Below, one piece after another: positions 53,219 to 62,268 of a stretch of DNA of 64,000 nt (its first letter is position 1; every line of letters starts with the position of its first letter). The translations under genes and the position numbers were made by a program. A model generated the notes under the pieces. The model saw nothing but the letters and a program-made list of their open reading frames with translations, made no database searches and was not told the DNA's origin. Source of the DNA: Bacillota bacterium (lineage in GTDB: Bacteria; Bacillota; Clostridia; Lachnospirales; Lachnospiraceae); the NCBI GenBank assembly GCA_023399055.1, contig JAEWQV010000002.1, forward strand, positions 310,001 to 374,000, written 5' to 3'.

Positions 53219-54069
53219 TGGAAGGAACTAAATTTCAAACTTATGAAACTGCCTGGTGTCCCGGCTGTGGTAATTTTAATATTTTGGACTGTTTAAAAAC
53301 AGCACTTGAGGAACTGGGAAAAGAACCTCACGAGGTATTAATGGTTGGAGGAATTGGTCAAGCGGCTAAACTTCCGCAATATATTAGCGCGAATACCTAC
53401 TGTGGACTTCATGGAAGGTCACTTCCAGCCGCAGTTGCTGCTAAGATTGCCAATGAAAATTTGACGGTAATTGTTGATACTGGTGATGGAGATTCCTATG
53501 GTGAGGGTGGTAATCATTTTCTGCACAACATAAGAAGAAATGTGAATATTACGCACTTTGTACATGACAATCAAATCTATGGACTAACGAAGGGGCAGGC
53601 ATCCCCAACCACCATGGAAGGTATGGTAACACCAGCACAGGTACATGGTAGTATGAATACACCGCTAAATCCAATCTTGGTTGCTATTGCAGGTGGCGCA
53701 GGATTTGTTGCACGAGCCTTCAGTGGACGCAAAGAACATCTAGTATCCATAATGAAGCAAGCTATTGAATTCAATGGGTATGCTATCGTTGATATTTTAC
53801 AACCCTGTGTAAGCTTTAATAAGTTAAACACTTTCGCCTTTTACAACCAAAGAGTCTACGAACTCGATGAAACCTACGATCCTACCAATAAGCTTGCAGC
53901 TTTGGAAAAATCTATGGAATTTGATTATAAAATACCGATTGGGGTAATATATAAAGAGGAAAAGGATTCCTTCCATGATAAAAATTTCATATTGAAAGAT
54001 GGGATTCCTTTGATAGATAGAAAGAAAGACCCTGCAGCTTTAGAAAAGTTGCTAAAAGATTTTAATTAG
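53218..54069 (+). CDS. 2-oxoacid:ferredoxin oxidoreductase, beta subunit
   Basis: The 283-residue beta subunit binds thiamine diphosphate and an Fe-S cluster: CPGCGNFNI near the start, the TPP motif GDGDSYGEGGNHFLHNIRRN and QPCVSFNKLNT. It overlaps the alpha gene by one base (TAATG). A rubrerythrin gene follows 14 bp later, so the unit couples ferredoxin metabolism with peroxide defence. Confidence 0.94.
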   Translation: MEGTKFQTYETAWCPGCGNFNILDCLKTALEELGKEPHEVLMVGGIGQAAKLPQYISANTYCGLHGRSLPAAVAAKIANENLTVIVDTGDGDSYGEGGNHFLHNIRRNVNITHFVHDNQIYGLTKGQASPTTMEGMVTPAQVHGSMNTPLNPILVAIAGGAGFVARAFSGRKEHLVSIMKQAIEFNGYAIVDILQPCVSFNKLNTFAFYNQRVYELDETYDPTNKLAALEKSMEFDYKIPIGVIYKEEKDSFHDKNFILKDGIPLIDRKKDPAALEKLLKDFN

Positions 54070-54083
54070 GAAGTAAGAAAGGT

Positions 54084-54653
54084 ATGGTTTGCAAGATGGC
54101 TGTTAAAAACGCAATGACTTCAGATTTTTTACATTCTGCTTATGGTGGAGAGAGTATGGCGCACATGAGATATCTACACTGGGGAAAGATTGCTGAGAAA
54201 GAGGGTTTTCCCAATATAGGAAAACTATTTGTTGCAATCGCTTATGCCGAAAGTGTGCATGCTTACAATCATTTTAAAGAGATTGGAAGTGAACTGGCGG
54301 ATGCTACAGTAACTTCAGGAGCTGTATTTGGCAATGGCAAAACAGTGGATAATCTTCAAGGTGGTATTAATGGTGAGCTACATGAGGTTGACCAAATGTA
54401 TCCGGTTTATCTAAAAGCTGCGCAATTTCAAGAAGAACCTGGAGCAGAGAAATCCTTCCATTTTGCTTTGGAAGCAGAAAAGCTTCATGCCGAATTATTT
54501 GCTCAGGCTCAAGCTGCTGCAAAAGAAGGTAAAGATTTTGAATTCAACTCCGTTTTTATCTGCCCAGTATGCGGGCACACAATACTTGATGAAGCTCCAG
54601 ATAAATGTCCAGTTTGTGGGGCAAAGAAAGAATTGTATAGAGAATTTAAATAA
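54084..54653 (+). CDS. rubrerythrin
   Basis: Rubrerythrin reduces hydrogen peroxide in anaerobes. The 189-residue protein has a ferritin-like four-helix domain with the di-iron Glu/His residues (ESMAHMRYLHW, AYAESVHAYNHFKE, EAEKLHAELF) and a C-terminal rubredoxin-like domain (CPVCGH and CPVCGA). The start at 54084 has AGGAAG 10 nt upstream; ATG 54096 is an alternative. Confidence 0.94.
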   Translation: MVCKMAVKNAMTSDFLHSAYGGESMAHMRYLHWGKIAEKEGFPNIGKLFVAIAYAESVHAYNHFKEIGSELADATVTSGAVFGNGKTVDNLQGGINGELHEVDQMYPVYLKAAQFQEEPGAEKSFHFALEAEKLHAELFAQAQAAAKEGKDFEFNSVFICPVCGHTILDEAPDKCPVCGAKKELYREFK

Positions 54654-54710
54654 GTCTTATATGAATTTGATTTAAAAACTAAAATAATTAATAACCTATA
54701 TATTAGAAGA

Positions 54711-54738
54711 GCAAGAGGATAGTAAACCTCTTGCTTTT
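54711..54738 (+). terminator. terminator after rubrerythrin
   Basis: GCAAGAGG (54711-54718) pairs with CCTCTTGC (54727-54734), followed by TTTT and a T-rich stretch. Confidence 0.85.
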
Positions 54739-54743
54739 CTTTG

Positions 54744-54883
54744 TTTCTATACTAGGAAATTCCTCGGAATTTCCTAGTATAGAAAAAGCCCTTTGGGCTA
54801 ATGATGCGCAGCTGCGCCCGCGGAACAAAAGGTATGCTTTAAAATTGTTTGAACGCGAGAGTGTGCATAGCACACTTTTGTTC
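54744..54883. repeat. compact block of palindromes between convergent genes
   Basis: Four structures lie in 140 bp. A 20-bp perfect palindrome has arms 54744-54763 and 54766-54785. AGCCC/GGGCT follows (54787-54799), then GCGCAGCTGCGC (54806-54817). Last, GAACAAAAG (54823-54831) pairs with CTTTTGTTC (54875-54883) and encloses GTGTGC/GCACAC. The block is GC-richer than its surroundings. It may be a miniature mobile or REP-like element also serving as a bidirectional terminator. Confidence 0.6.
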
Positions 54884-54999
54884 TAATAGGTGTAGGTGAA
54901 GTGAATTGCTGTTTCCTCAGGTTATAAAATTCTAATTCAATAGCACGTTATTTTATGTGATTTTTAATGAAAATTTAGAAAATATTAGACCATAACTTC

Positions 55000-55962
55000 T
55001 TATAATAGCTCAACCATATCCTCTGGTAAGGACATTATTTCGGAATAGAGGATATCTCTAAAATCAATACTTGCCTTTTCATTCAGTTGGTCTGTTTCAA
55101 AGGTATCTAATCTCATTAAGCTATCTTTTATAAATTTGTCTATTGTTTTACTAGATATTCTTGTTATTTCATGAGAATTAATTATCTGACTTTTTGAAAT
55201 ATAAAATAACTTAACGCCCTTAGTAGTAGGAAGCTTTAATAGAATATTTCGAGTTGAAAGAGTGTGGTGTCTATTAAGTCCGTTTTGAATGACTTTGAAT
55301 CCTTGAATTAGGTCACGATACAAGGATGCGAGTTCATACCGATACTGATCTGCAGCTTCTATAAGTTTAACTTGTAAGGCAGCTATAAGATTAGCAATAT
55401 TATTATAATCCGAAAAAAGGTCTAGCAGAATATTGCGATTAACTTCAAAGCCTGCTCTCTCTAGAGTCTGTGGAAATAAATGATACTCTATTACGAAGTT
55501 TTCATTGCATTTACTTAGGGGATAAATGCTTTTTAGATTGGCTAAGAAGTCTTTCATCGCATAGTGACCGCGGAATGGTCCATAGCAATTCTCGGTTCTT
55601 TGACTTACAATAGACATTGTATGATGTGGATTATAGGTATCGATTTTTAAATAGAAATAGCGTTTATCATTCTTTAGTTGGGCGTTAAAGATTGGTTGGT
55701 GGAATTTTATTAGTTTACATTCCAATAGTCTCGCTTCAAGGTGTGTATCCGTTACGGTATATTCAATATCCTTTATCATTGTAACCATGCGTGTTACTTT
55801 CTCCCACTTAGGAGAATTAACAAAGTAAGTTTGTACCCGTTTCTTTAAGCACTTACTCTTACCAATGTAAATAATCGAACCATTGCTATCAAGCATTCGA
55901 TATATGCCAGGTAGTTCAGGTATATTTCTAATTTTGTCTTTTAGGTCTTCCTTTGTATTCAT
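55000..55962 (-). CDS. GIY-YIG nuclease domain protein, short UvrC/Cho-like
   Basis: A 320-residue protein with an N-terminal GIY-YIG nuclease domain (PGIYRMLDSNGSIIYIGKSKCLKKRVQTYF, residues about 18-48, with further conserved residues to about 95). The middle region includes a UVR-like helix pair (AALQVKLIEAADQYRYELASLYRDLIQGF). It lacks the C-terminal RNase H and HhH domains of full UvrC, so it resembles the Cho-type incision nucleases of excision repair. It is convergent to rubrerythrin and stands alone. Confidence 0.85.
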   Translation of the reverse strand: MNTKEDLKDKIRNIPELPGIYRMLDSNGSIIYIGKSKCLKKRVQTYFVNSPKWEKVTRMVTMIKDIEYTVTDTHLEARLLECKLIKFHQPIFNAQLKNDKRYFYLKIDTYNPHHTMSIVSQRTENCYGPFRGHYAMKDFLANLKSIYPLSKCNENFVIEYHLFPQTLERAGFEVNRNILLDLFSDYNNIANLIAALQVKLIEAADQYRYELASLYRDLIQGFKVIQNGLNRHHTLSTRNILLKLPTTKGVKLFYISKSQIINSHEITRISSKTIDKFIKDSLMRLDTFETDQLNEKASIDFRDILYSEIMSLPEDMVELL

Positions 55963-56150
55963 CTATATCACCCACTCATTGATTACAATGTTTTCTTGTA
56001 TAACTTCTTATCAATATGTATCTTTTATCTGCGCATGGTTTAAAAACATGTTTGAGTTATGAAGTAAATAATAGCATAGATCTGGTCAAATTCCTAGTAC
56101 CGCATTTTAAGGGCCTTCAAATAGATAAATGTATTTTTACTCAAAAAAGC

Positions 56151-56179
56151 TTGCACACAAAAATTATAAATGTTAAAAT
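56151..56179 (+). promoter_or_regulatory. promoter candidate for the DUF4317 gene
   Basis: TTGCAC (56151-56156), a 17-bp spacer and TAAAAT (56174-56179), about 120 bp before the gene. The rest of 55963-56302 shows no other feature; a short frame at 56016-56264 lacks a ribosome site. Confidence 0.5.
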
Positions 56180-56302
56180 TATATCCCAAAGAAACAATTT
56201 TTCATTTCCGCATTCTAATTATATTTCTGCCGTATTCCGGTTAGGCTTTGATAGATTTCAATAAAATACTTCTTAGGCCAGATTTTCAAAGGAGAAAAAC
56301 TG

Positions 56303-57433
56303 ATGATAAATAGTGAAATTTTAGAGATAAGGAAGCAATTTAAACATGAAAATTGCTCAATTACAAAAGTAAGTGTATGCTATGTCGATGGCGAAAAAAC
56401 AATTAAGACGAAGTTTACAGAATCCTTTTTGTGTATGCCAGAAGAGGAGACCTTTAAATATTTTGAGATATTCAAGAAGACGCTTTCAGGTACAGTGGGT
56501 AAAAATCTAATTAATTTAGAATTTCCAACCTCATCTGAATTTAACGGTGGTACTCAAGAGTTCCTTTTAAAATTAAGGGATAGTGAGTTGAAAGATGAAA
56601 CTTTAGTTGACGAGTTCTATCAAAAAATTATTGATAGTTATGAGCATGTGGGAAACTATCTCATTTTAGTGGTTTATGCTGCTTATGATGTACCTGGTAA
56701 AACCAGTGATAAGATTATGATGGAGGATGCCTCGGACGAGGTTTATCGCTACATATTATGTAGTCTGTGTCCGGTCAATCTCTCAAAACCAGGGTTAAGC
56801 TATAACGAAGAAAAGAATCTTATTCAAAAAAGAATACAGGATTGGGTGGTATCCTCACCAAACCAAGGGTTCTTATTTCCGGCTTTCAATGACAGAAGCA
56901 CGGATTTACATAATGCTTTATATTATTCCAAAGACGCAGAAGAGCTTAAACAGGATTTTGTACAGCAGTTATTGGGCTGTGAATTACCTATGACAGCAGG
57001 ACTGCAGAAAGAGACCTTCCAGACAATGATTAAGGAAACCCTCGGTGAGGAGTGTGATTTTGAAATCGTACGTAACATTCACGAGAAGTTAAATGAAATT
57101 CTGGAAGAACACAAAATAAAAGAGATTCCAGAACCTTTGATCCTTGACAAGACCGAGGTAAGAAATCTTTTTGTGGAGAGTGGAGTGGAGGACGAGAAAC
57201 TAATCGAATTCGATAAGACCTATGAAAGCTTGTCAGGAGAAAATGCTACTTTATTAGCTGCTAATTTGACAAGCACGAGAGTTTTTGAGGTAAAAACACC
57301 GGACGTCGTAATTAAAGTGAATCCCGAACGAACGGAATTAGTACAAACAAAGTTGGTAGATGGGCGTAAATGCCTGGTAATTGAACTCACAGATCAGGTC
57401 GAGGTGAATGGTATTTCAGTGAAGCCTCTGTGA
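56303..57433 (+). CDS. DUF4317 family protein
   Basis: A 376-residue soluble protein without signal peptide or membrane segments. MINSEILEIRKQFKHENCSITKVSVCYVDGEK and the later NQGFLFPAFNDRSTDLHNALYYSKDAEEL are what I recall of DUF4317, common in Lachnospiraceae and of unknown function. The ATG at 56303 follows AAAGGAG. It stands alone upstream of the thiamine operon. Confidence 0.8.
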   Translation: MINSEILEIRKQFKHENCSITKVSVCYVDGEKTIKTKFTESFLCMPEEETFKYFEIFKKTLSGTVGKNLINLEFPTSSEFNGGTQEFLLKLRDSELKDETLVDEFYQKIIDSYEHVGNYLILVVYAAYDVPGKTSDKIMMEDASDEVYRYILCSLCPVNLSKPGLSYNEEKNLIQKRIQDWVVSSPNQGFLFPAFNDRSTDLHNALYYSKDAEELKQDFVQQLLGCELPMTAGLQKETFQTMIKETLGEECDFEIVRNIHEKLNEILEEHKIKEIPEPLILDKTEVRNLFVESGVEDEKLIEFDKTYESLSGENATLLAANLTSTRVFEVKTPDVVIKVNPERTELVQTKLVDGRKCLVIELTDQVEVNGISVKPL

Positions 57434-57624
57434 TAAGAAGGAGGCGAGAAAGAGAATGGATTCTGTTAGCTACAATATTTGGCGTTGCTTTTGTAACCAT
57501 ACATGATGTATCCGATGTAATGGGAGGAACACAGAGAAAACGTGCAATCCACTAAAGCAGTACTCACAGCTTCCTATGACTGAAATGTAGTCGAAAGCTT
57601 ACTATAGAAAGACTTGATTGACAA

Positions 57625-57652
57625 TTGACAAAAAAACTTATAAACTTATAAC
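57625..57652 (+). promoter_or_regulatory. promoter of the thiamine salvage operon
   Basis: TTGACA (57625-57630), a 16-bp spacer and TATAAC (57647-57652) lie directly before the TPP riboswitch. A second overlapping TTGACA is at 57618. I see no gene in 57434-57624. Confidence 0.65.
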
Positions 57653-57661
57653 ATTAGAAAT

Positions 57662-57741
57662 GGGGAGCTTGTGTGTGCAGGCTGAGAGGAACCAAAAGGC
57701 TTCGACCCTTTAACCTGATTTGGATAATGCCAACGTAGGGA
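57662..57741 (+). promoter_or_regulatory. TPP riboswitch (THI box)
   Basis: The conserved aptamer elements are present in order: GGGGAGC, GCTGAGAGG, CGACCCTTTAACCTGAT and GGATAATGCCAACGTAGGGA. It senses thiamine pyrophosphate and controls the downstream cytX-thiM-thiE-thiD genes through the terminator hairpin that follows. Confidence 0.96.
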
Positions 57742-57761
57742 GATACACTAAAGTGATGATT

Positions 57762-57800
57762 AGTGGGGTATGCCTATTTAAGGTATGTCTCACTTTTTTT
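57762..57800 (+). terminator. TPP-controlled terminator (expression platform)
   Basis: AGTG and GGTATGCC on the left pair with GGTATG and CACT on the right (57762-57793, imperfect), followed by seven T. It lies about 30 bp before the cytX start and should form when TPP is bound. Confidence 0.8.
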
Positions 57801-57833
57801 GTTATAGGAAACAACACAATTTTGGAGGTATTC

Positions 57834-59027
57834 ATGGAAAGTAACAAATTATCATTTTTTAGTGGCTCAATGCTTTGGTTTGGAGCAGCAATTTCAATTG
57901 CAGAGATGTCGACGGGGGCATTGCTGGCACCGCTAGGATTTTGGACAGGAATTACTGCAATATTTATAGGTCATGCAATTGGATGTATTCTATTTTATTT
58001 AACAGGATTAATCGGTGCGAATAGTAGAAAATCTGCAATGGAAACGGTAGGGATGTCTTTTGGGAGGTACGGCTCTATCTTCTTCTCTGTTTTGAATGTT
58101 TTACAGCTTCTTGGCTGGACTGCAGTTATGATATATATTGGTGCAGATGCTTTTGGGAGTGTAGTAAATGATAGGGTCGGGATTACAAACAATTCTATAT
58201 GGTGTATCGTTATTGGTGTTTTGATTATTATCTGGATTGTTGCGGGTATTAAAAATGTAGGTAAATTAAATAATATTTCCGTAGTGGCACTTTTTATATT
58301 AACAGCAACACTAGGTGTACTTATATTCAGAGGAGGAGACTCGGCTCCCATAAAGGAAGTAATGAGTTATGGATTAGCCCTGGAACTGTCAATCGCAATG
58401 CCCATCTCTTGGTTACCTTTGATTTCAGATTATACCAGACATACGGATAAACCAAAAACCTTTACCCGTGTTAGTACCTTGAGTTATTTCTTTGGTAGTT
58501 GTCTTATGTACTTAATAGGACTTGGTGCAGCCATCTTTGTGGGGAATTCGGATATAGTTCAGATTTTAATGAAGGCTGGTCTTGGTGCGGCGGCTATGTT
58601 AATTATTATGCTCTCAACTGTTACAACAACCTATTTAGATGTTTACTCTGCGGCAGAGAGTGTGCAGAACATTAAAGCAAAATGGGACACTAAGCTGATT
58701 GGAATTACAGCATGTGTGATTGGTACAATTATTGCAATCTTTTTTCCTATTACATTGTATGAAGACTTTTTATATCTGATAGGTTCGGTCTTTGTACCAA
58801 TGGCTGTAATCTTAATCTGTGATTATTTTATTCTACATAAAAGAGATGTAACAAAACTACGAGCTATCGTAAATGCCAGCCTCTGGGTGTTAGGATTTAT
58901 TATTTACCGTGTGTTCTTAGGCGTTGATACTTTTCTAGGTAGTACAATACCAGTTATAATTCTTATATTAATATTAAGTGTAGTTACTGATTATTTATTG
59001 AAAAGGATGGGAAAAAAACATGTTTGA
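57834..59027 (+). CDS. cytX: CytX-type hydroxymethylpyrimidine transporter
   Basis: A 397-residue membrane protein of the nucleobase:cation symporter-1 family with about 12 segments and SGSMLWFGAAISIAEMSTGALLAPLG near the start. Under a TPP riboswitch and beside thiM, thiE and thiD, it is the predicted importer of the thiamine pyrimidine moiety (HMP). ATG 57834 has TTGGAGG upstream; the longer frame from 57720 would translate the riboswitch and is rejected. It overlaps thiM by 8 bp. Confidence 0.9.
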   Translation: MESNKLSFFSGSMLWFGAAISIAEMSTGALLAPLGFWTGITAIFIGHAIGCILFYLTGLIGANSRKSAMETVGMSFGRYGSIFFSVLNVLQLLGWTAVMIYIGADAFGSVVNDRVGITNNSIWCIVIGVLIIIWIVAGIKNVGKLNNISVVALFILTATLGVLIFRGGDSAPIKEVMSYGLALELSIAMPISWLPLISDYTRHTDKPKTFTRVSTLSYFFGSCLMYLIGLGAAIFVGNSDIVQILMKAGLGAAAMLIIMLSTVTTTYLDVYSAAESVQNIKAKWDTKLIGITACVIGTIIAIFFPITLYEDFLYLIGSVFVPMAVILICDYFILHKRDVTKLRAIVNASLWVLGFIIYRVFLGVDTFLGSTIPVIILILILSVVTDYLLKRMGKKHV

Positions 59028-59844
59028 TGTAATTTTAGATAAGGTAAAAGTAAAAACGCCCCTGGTTCATTCTATTACTAATTATGTGACCGTGAATGAT
59101 TGTGCCAATATTATTCTTGCTTGTGGCGGTTCTCCAATTATGGCAGATGACATTGCGGAGGTTAGTGATATTACGTCAATCTGTTCATCTTTGGTTATTA
59201 ATATTGGTACGTTGAACGAAAGAACTATTGCATCCATGCTAACTGCAGGAAAAAAAGCAAATGAACTTGGACATCCGATTATACTCGATCCGGTAGGTGC
59301 TGGTGCTTCTACACTTCGTAATGAAACAGCACTACAGCTATTGAAGCAAATAAAGTTCTCTGTCATCCGAGGTAATATATCTGAAATTAAATTTCTCGCG
59401 TTACAAAATGCCAATACACAAGGTGTAGATGCATCTGCTGCTGATGCAGTAACTTCAGATAATTTGGATAGTGTTATTAAATTTGCACAAGATTTTTCAA
59501 AATCCACAGGTGCCATTATCGCAATCACAGGTGCTATTGATATTGTAGCAAATTCTGATAAAGCATATGTGATAAAGAATGGCCATGCATTAATGAGCCG
59601 TGTAACCGGTACAGGATGTATGTTGACAGCAGTGATAGGCAGTTACATTGGTGCTAATTCAGATAATCTTTTGGATGCTACTGCGACAGCGGTGACAGCA
59701 ATGGGACTTTGTGGAGAGCTTGCTTATCAAAGGCTTCAAGAGATAGATGGTGGAACCAATACTTATCGTATGCTTCTCATAGATTTTATGAGCAAGATGA
59801 ATAAGGAACTTTTAAAGGATGGTGCAAAGGTTGAAGGTAGATAA
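59020..59844 (+). CDS. thiM: hydroxyethylthiazole kinase ThiM
   Basis: ThiM phosphorylates the thiazole alcohol for thiamine salvage. The 274-residue protein has PLVHSITNYVTVNDCANIILACGGSPIMADD, ILDPVGAGAS, RGNISEI and the catalytic Cys loop VTGTGCMLTAV. It overlaps cytX and the following thiE, so the three are translationally coupled. Confidence 0.95.
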   Translation: MFDVILDKVKVKTPLVHSITNYVTVNDCANIILACGGSPIMADDIAEVSDITSICSSLVINIGTLNERTIASMLTAGKKANELGHPIILDPVGAGASTLRNETALQLLKQIKFSVIRGNISEIKFLALQNANTQGVDASAADAVTSDNLDSVIKFAQDFSKSTGAIIAITGAIDIVANSDKAYVIKNGHALMSRVTGTGCMLTAVIGSYIGANSDNLLDATATAVTAMGLCGELAYQRLQEIDGGTNTYRMLLIDFMSKMNKELLKDGAKVEGR

Positions 59845-60472
59845 AGTAGCTATGCTATTGTATGTAGTAACAGATAGAACCTGGTTAGGGGAGAATAAGC
59901 TGTCACAGCAGGTAGAAGAGATTGTAAAGGCAGGAGCAACTTTTGTACAGCTAAGAGAAAAGGAACTTGACTTTGATAATTTTGTGAAAGAAGGAACTGA
60001 GCTTAAGAAAATAACGGATTATTATAAGGTACCATTTGTTATCAATGATAATATTGAAGTAGCGCTTGCAATCGATGCAGACGGGGTACATGTTGGACAA
60101 GGTGATCTAAGCGCGCAGGAGGTAAGAACACGAATTGGCGACCATAAGATACTTGGTGTTTCCGCTCAAACAGTGGAGCAAGCTTTACTTGCCGAGCAAC
60201 AGGGAGCAGACTATATCGGTGTAGGTGCTGTGTTTTCGACCGCGACCAAAAATGATGCGGATGACGTATCGCAGGAGACACTGAAAGCAATCTGTGAGGC
60301 TGTTCATATTCCTGTAGTAGCAATTGGTGGGATTAATGAACATAATATTTTACAATTAAGAGACTCAAAAGTGGATGGCGTTGCAATAATATCTGCTATC
60401 TTTGCTAAATCGGATAAAGTAGCTGCAACAAAAGAACTATTAGAATTATCCAAAATAATGGTACGACATTAG
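59831..60472 (+). CDS. thiE: thiamine-phosphate synthase ThiE
   Basis: ThiE joins HMP-pyrophosphate and thiazole phosphate. The protein (213 residues) has LLYVVTDRTW, FVQLREKELD, FVINDNIEVALAIDADGVHVGQGD and IGVGAVFSTATKNDA, all family motifs of the TIM barrel. The start is uncertain: TTG 59831 is well spaced from GGATGGTG, ATG 59819 overlaps that site, and ATG 59852 also fits the family. It overlaps thiM. Confidence 0.94.
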   Translation: MKVDKVAMLLYVVTDRTWLGENKLSQQVEEIVKAGATFVQLREKELDFDNFVKEGTELKKITDYYKVPFVINDNIEVALAIDADGVHVGQGDLSAQEVRTRIGDHKILGVSAQTVEQALLAEQQGADYIGVGAVFSTATKNDADDVSQETLKAICEAVHIPVVAIGGINEHNILQLRDSKVDGVAIISAIFAKSDKVAATKELLELSKIMVRH

Positions 60473-60487
60473 AAAGGATTAAATAAA

Positions 60488-61270
60488 ATGGAGAAAGTAT
60501 TAACGATAGCTGGTTCGGATTGTAGTGGGGGAGCCGGGATACAAGCAGATATCAAAACAATGACTGCCCATAATGTATTTGCCATGAGTGCTATCACAGC
60601 TTTAACCGCACAAAATACCACTGGTGTTTATGGCGTCTTAGAGGTATCACCAGAATTTGTTGGTCGACAACTGGATTGCATTTTTACAGATATCTTCCCG
60701 GATGCAATTAAAATCGGTATGGTGTCAAATAGCGAGATAATTGAAGTTATTGTAGATAAGTTAAAAAAATACAACGCTAATAATATCGTAGTAGATCCAG
60801 TAATGATTTCCACCAGCGGAAGTCGACTATTAAACGAAGAGGCGATGAATGCAATTATTACGAAGCTTCTGCCAATTGCAGATATTATTACACCAAATAT
60901 TCCAGAAGCAGAAGCTTTGGCTAATATTGATATTAAAAATACAGAGGATATGGTAGAGGCTGCTGGAATAATAGCAACTCTGCTTAACGGTAAGATATTA
61001 ATTAAGGGTGGACATTTAACGGATACGGCGGATGATTTGTTATATATAGAAGGCAGACCTATTTGGGTTAGCGGTGCAAGAATTAATAATCCTAATACCC
61101 ATGGCACTGGATGTACTTTGTCCTCGGCGATTGCCTGCAATCTTGCAAAGGGGTATCCCATACCTGAAAGTGTCACAAAGGCAAAAGAATATATTACAGG
61201 TGCATTAAAAGCCGGTCTTAATCTGGGCAAAGGCAGCGGACCATTGAATCACTGCTATAGAATTTTATAG
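60488..61270 (+). CDS. thiD: hydroxymethylpyrimidine (phosphate) kinase ThiD
   Basis: ThiD phosphorylates HMP twice for thiamine synthesis. The 260-residue ribokinase-fold protein opens with LTIAGSDCSGGAGIQADIKTM and carries VVDPVMISTSG, TPNIPEAEAL, IKGGHL and the ATP/anion-hole NTHGTGCTLSSAIA. AAAGGA precedes the ATG. It ends the riboswitch operon; with cytX, thiM and thiE it completes salvage without de novo thiazole or HMP genes. Confidence 0.95.
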   Translation: MEKVLTIAGSDCSGGAGIQADIKTMTAHNVFAMSAITALTAQNTTGVYGVLEVSPEFVGRQLDCIFTDIFPDAIKIGMVSNSEIIEVIVDKLKKYNANNIVVDPVMISTSGSRLLNEEAMNAIITKLLPIADIITPNIPEAEALANIDIKNTEDMVEAAGIIATLLNGKILIKGGHLTDTADDLLYIEGRPIWVSGARINNPNTHGTGCTLSSAIACNLAKGYPIPESVTKAKEYITGALKAGLNLGKGSGPLNHCYRIL

Positions 61271-61281
61271 ATACCACCATA

Positions 61282-61346
61282 TATAACAGTTCAGCCATAA
61301 GCTCGATTGTGCTTCGCTACATCTCGCTTATGGCTGAACTGTTATA
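61282..61346. repeat. 21-bp perfect inverted repeat between convergent genes
   Basis: Arm 61282-61302 (begins TATAACAGTTCAGCC) is repeated inverted at 61326-61346 with a 23-nt loop. It lies between thiD and the minus-strand DUF2680 gene. No T-run follows on either strand, so it is a long palindrome that may act as a shared transcription end or be a REP-like element. Confidence 0.65.
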
Positions 61347-61405
61347 AAAGTTAGTGTTACTCAGCTATATCATAATCGTAATCGATCGATTTCAGTCGTA
61401 ACTAA

Positions 61406-61804
61406 TTACTGCTTTCTTTCGCGTTGGGGCTTTGCTAAAGGAAAATCTCCACTTTTCTTTATGGAATCTAGCTTTTCCTGCATACGTTCTTTAATAAAGG
61501 TTGCATCATCTTTTGCAAAGACCCCTAATTCTACTAGTTTATCTAAAAGCGAATATTCAGCCTTCATCTCATTTTCTAGTAAAGTGTAAACTTCAGCTTT
61601 TTGCTTATCGTTTAAAGTACCCCATTTTTCAATTGCATTTTTTACGGCATCTTCAAAAGCAGCTCTTTGGTCCTGCTGATCTTTGTTCTTTTGCGATAGT
61701 GTTAATGATTCTGAATTATCTTCAGCTGCAGCCGGCATTGGATTCATTGCAAAAATACCAAATACGCATGCAAATACAATACCACATAACTTGGATTTAG
61801 ACAT
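61406..61804 (-). CDS. DUF2680 (YckD-like) secreted protein
   Basis: A 132-residue precursor with a signal peptide (MSKSKLCGIVFACVFGIFAMNPMPAAA) and a helical domain. DKQKAEVYTLLENEMKAEYSLLDKLVELG and ATFIKERMQEKL match the DUF2680 pattern I recall. Function unknown. The start at 61804 has GTGAGGA on the minus strand; a longer frame from 61840 lacks a site. Confidence 0.8.
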   Translation of the reverse strand: MSKSKLCGIVFACVFGIFAMNPMPAAAEDNSESLTLSQKNKDQQDQRAAFEDAVKNAIEKWGTLNDKQKAEVYTLLENEMKAEYSLLDKLVELGVFAKDDATFIKERMQEKLDSIKKSGDFPLAKPQRERKQ

Positions 61805-62072
61805 CAGTATCCTCACTTTCCATAATATCGCTAAGAACACTAACTTTCAAAAATAGTATCTCCATACTTAGATAAAAAACTATGAAAAAATTATGGTAAT
61901 CATCGTCTATTAATCAAAAACCCAGCTATTTGTTACATTTCAAGCAGTGAATTAATAAAATTGTAATATTTTTTTAAAGAGTTTGAAACATATCTTTGAA
62001 GTAAAATTTACGATTATATTTCCATTTTTTTGAGTAAAATGATGTGCCAATGGCATTGCCCGTATAGGTGTA

Positions 62073-62121
62073 AACGCTTATTTTAACTGAAAATAACGCT
62101 TAAGTATTAAAATAATATAAT
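62073..62121 (+). promoter_or_regulatory. 22-bp-spaced direct repeats and -10 before the CAP-domain gene
   Basis: AACGCTTA occurs at 62073-62080 and 62095-62102, two helical turns apart. TATAAT follows at 62116-62121 without a good -35. This suggests activator control. The remaining divergent gap 61805-62268 holds a 150-nt leader with some short hairpins but no recognisable riboswitch. Confidence 0.4.
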
Positions 62122-62268
62122 TGGTAATTTATTAGGTTGAAATACCCAGTTGTTGGAATAATAATGGAAGCACATGTGAGTTTATCCAGAATCTAGCTGT
62201 TGTACCCCTATACCCTATGTGTTACTCTAAGGGAGCAGCAGAGAGATACCATTAAGGAGGTACACAAA

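Noticed and set aside
56016..56264. Open frame of 82 codons before the DUF4317 gene
   Set aside because: No ribosome site, poor composition for a protein, and it covers the probable promoter at 56151.
57456..57506. Sixteen-codon frame after an AAGGAGG following the DUF4317 gene
   Set aside because: Spacing is long and the frame is very short; I cannot support it as a gene.
62122..62268. Possible c-di-GMP or other riboswitch in the CAP-domain gene leader
   Set aside because: Short hairpins exist but none of the conserved aptamer motifs I know is present.
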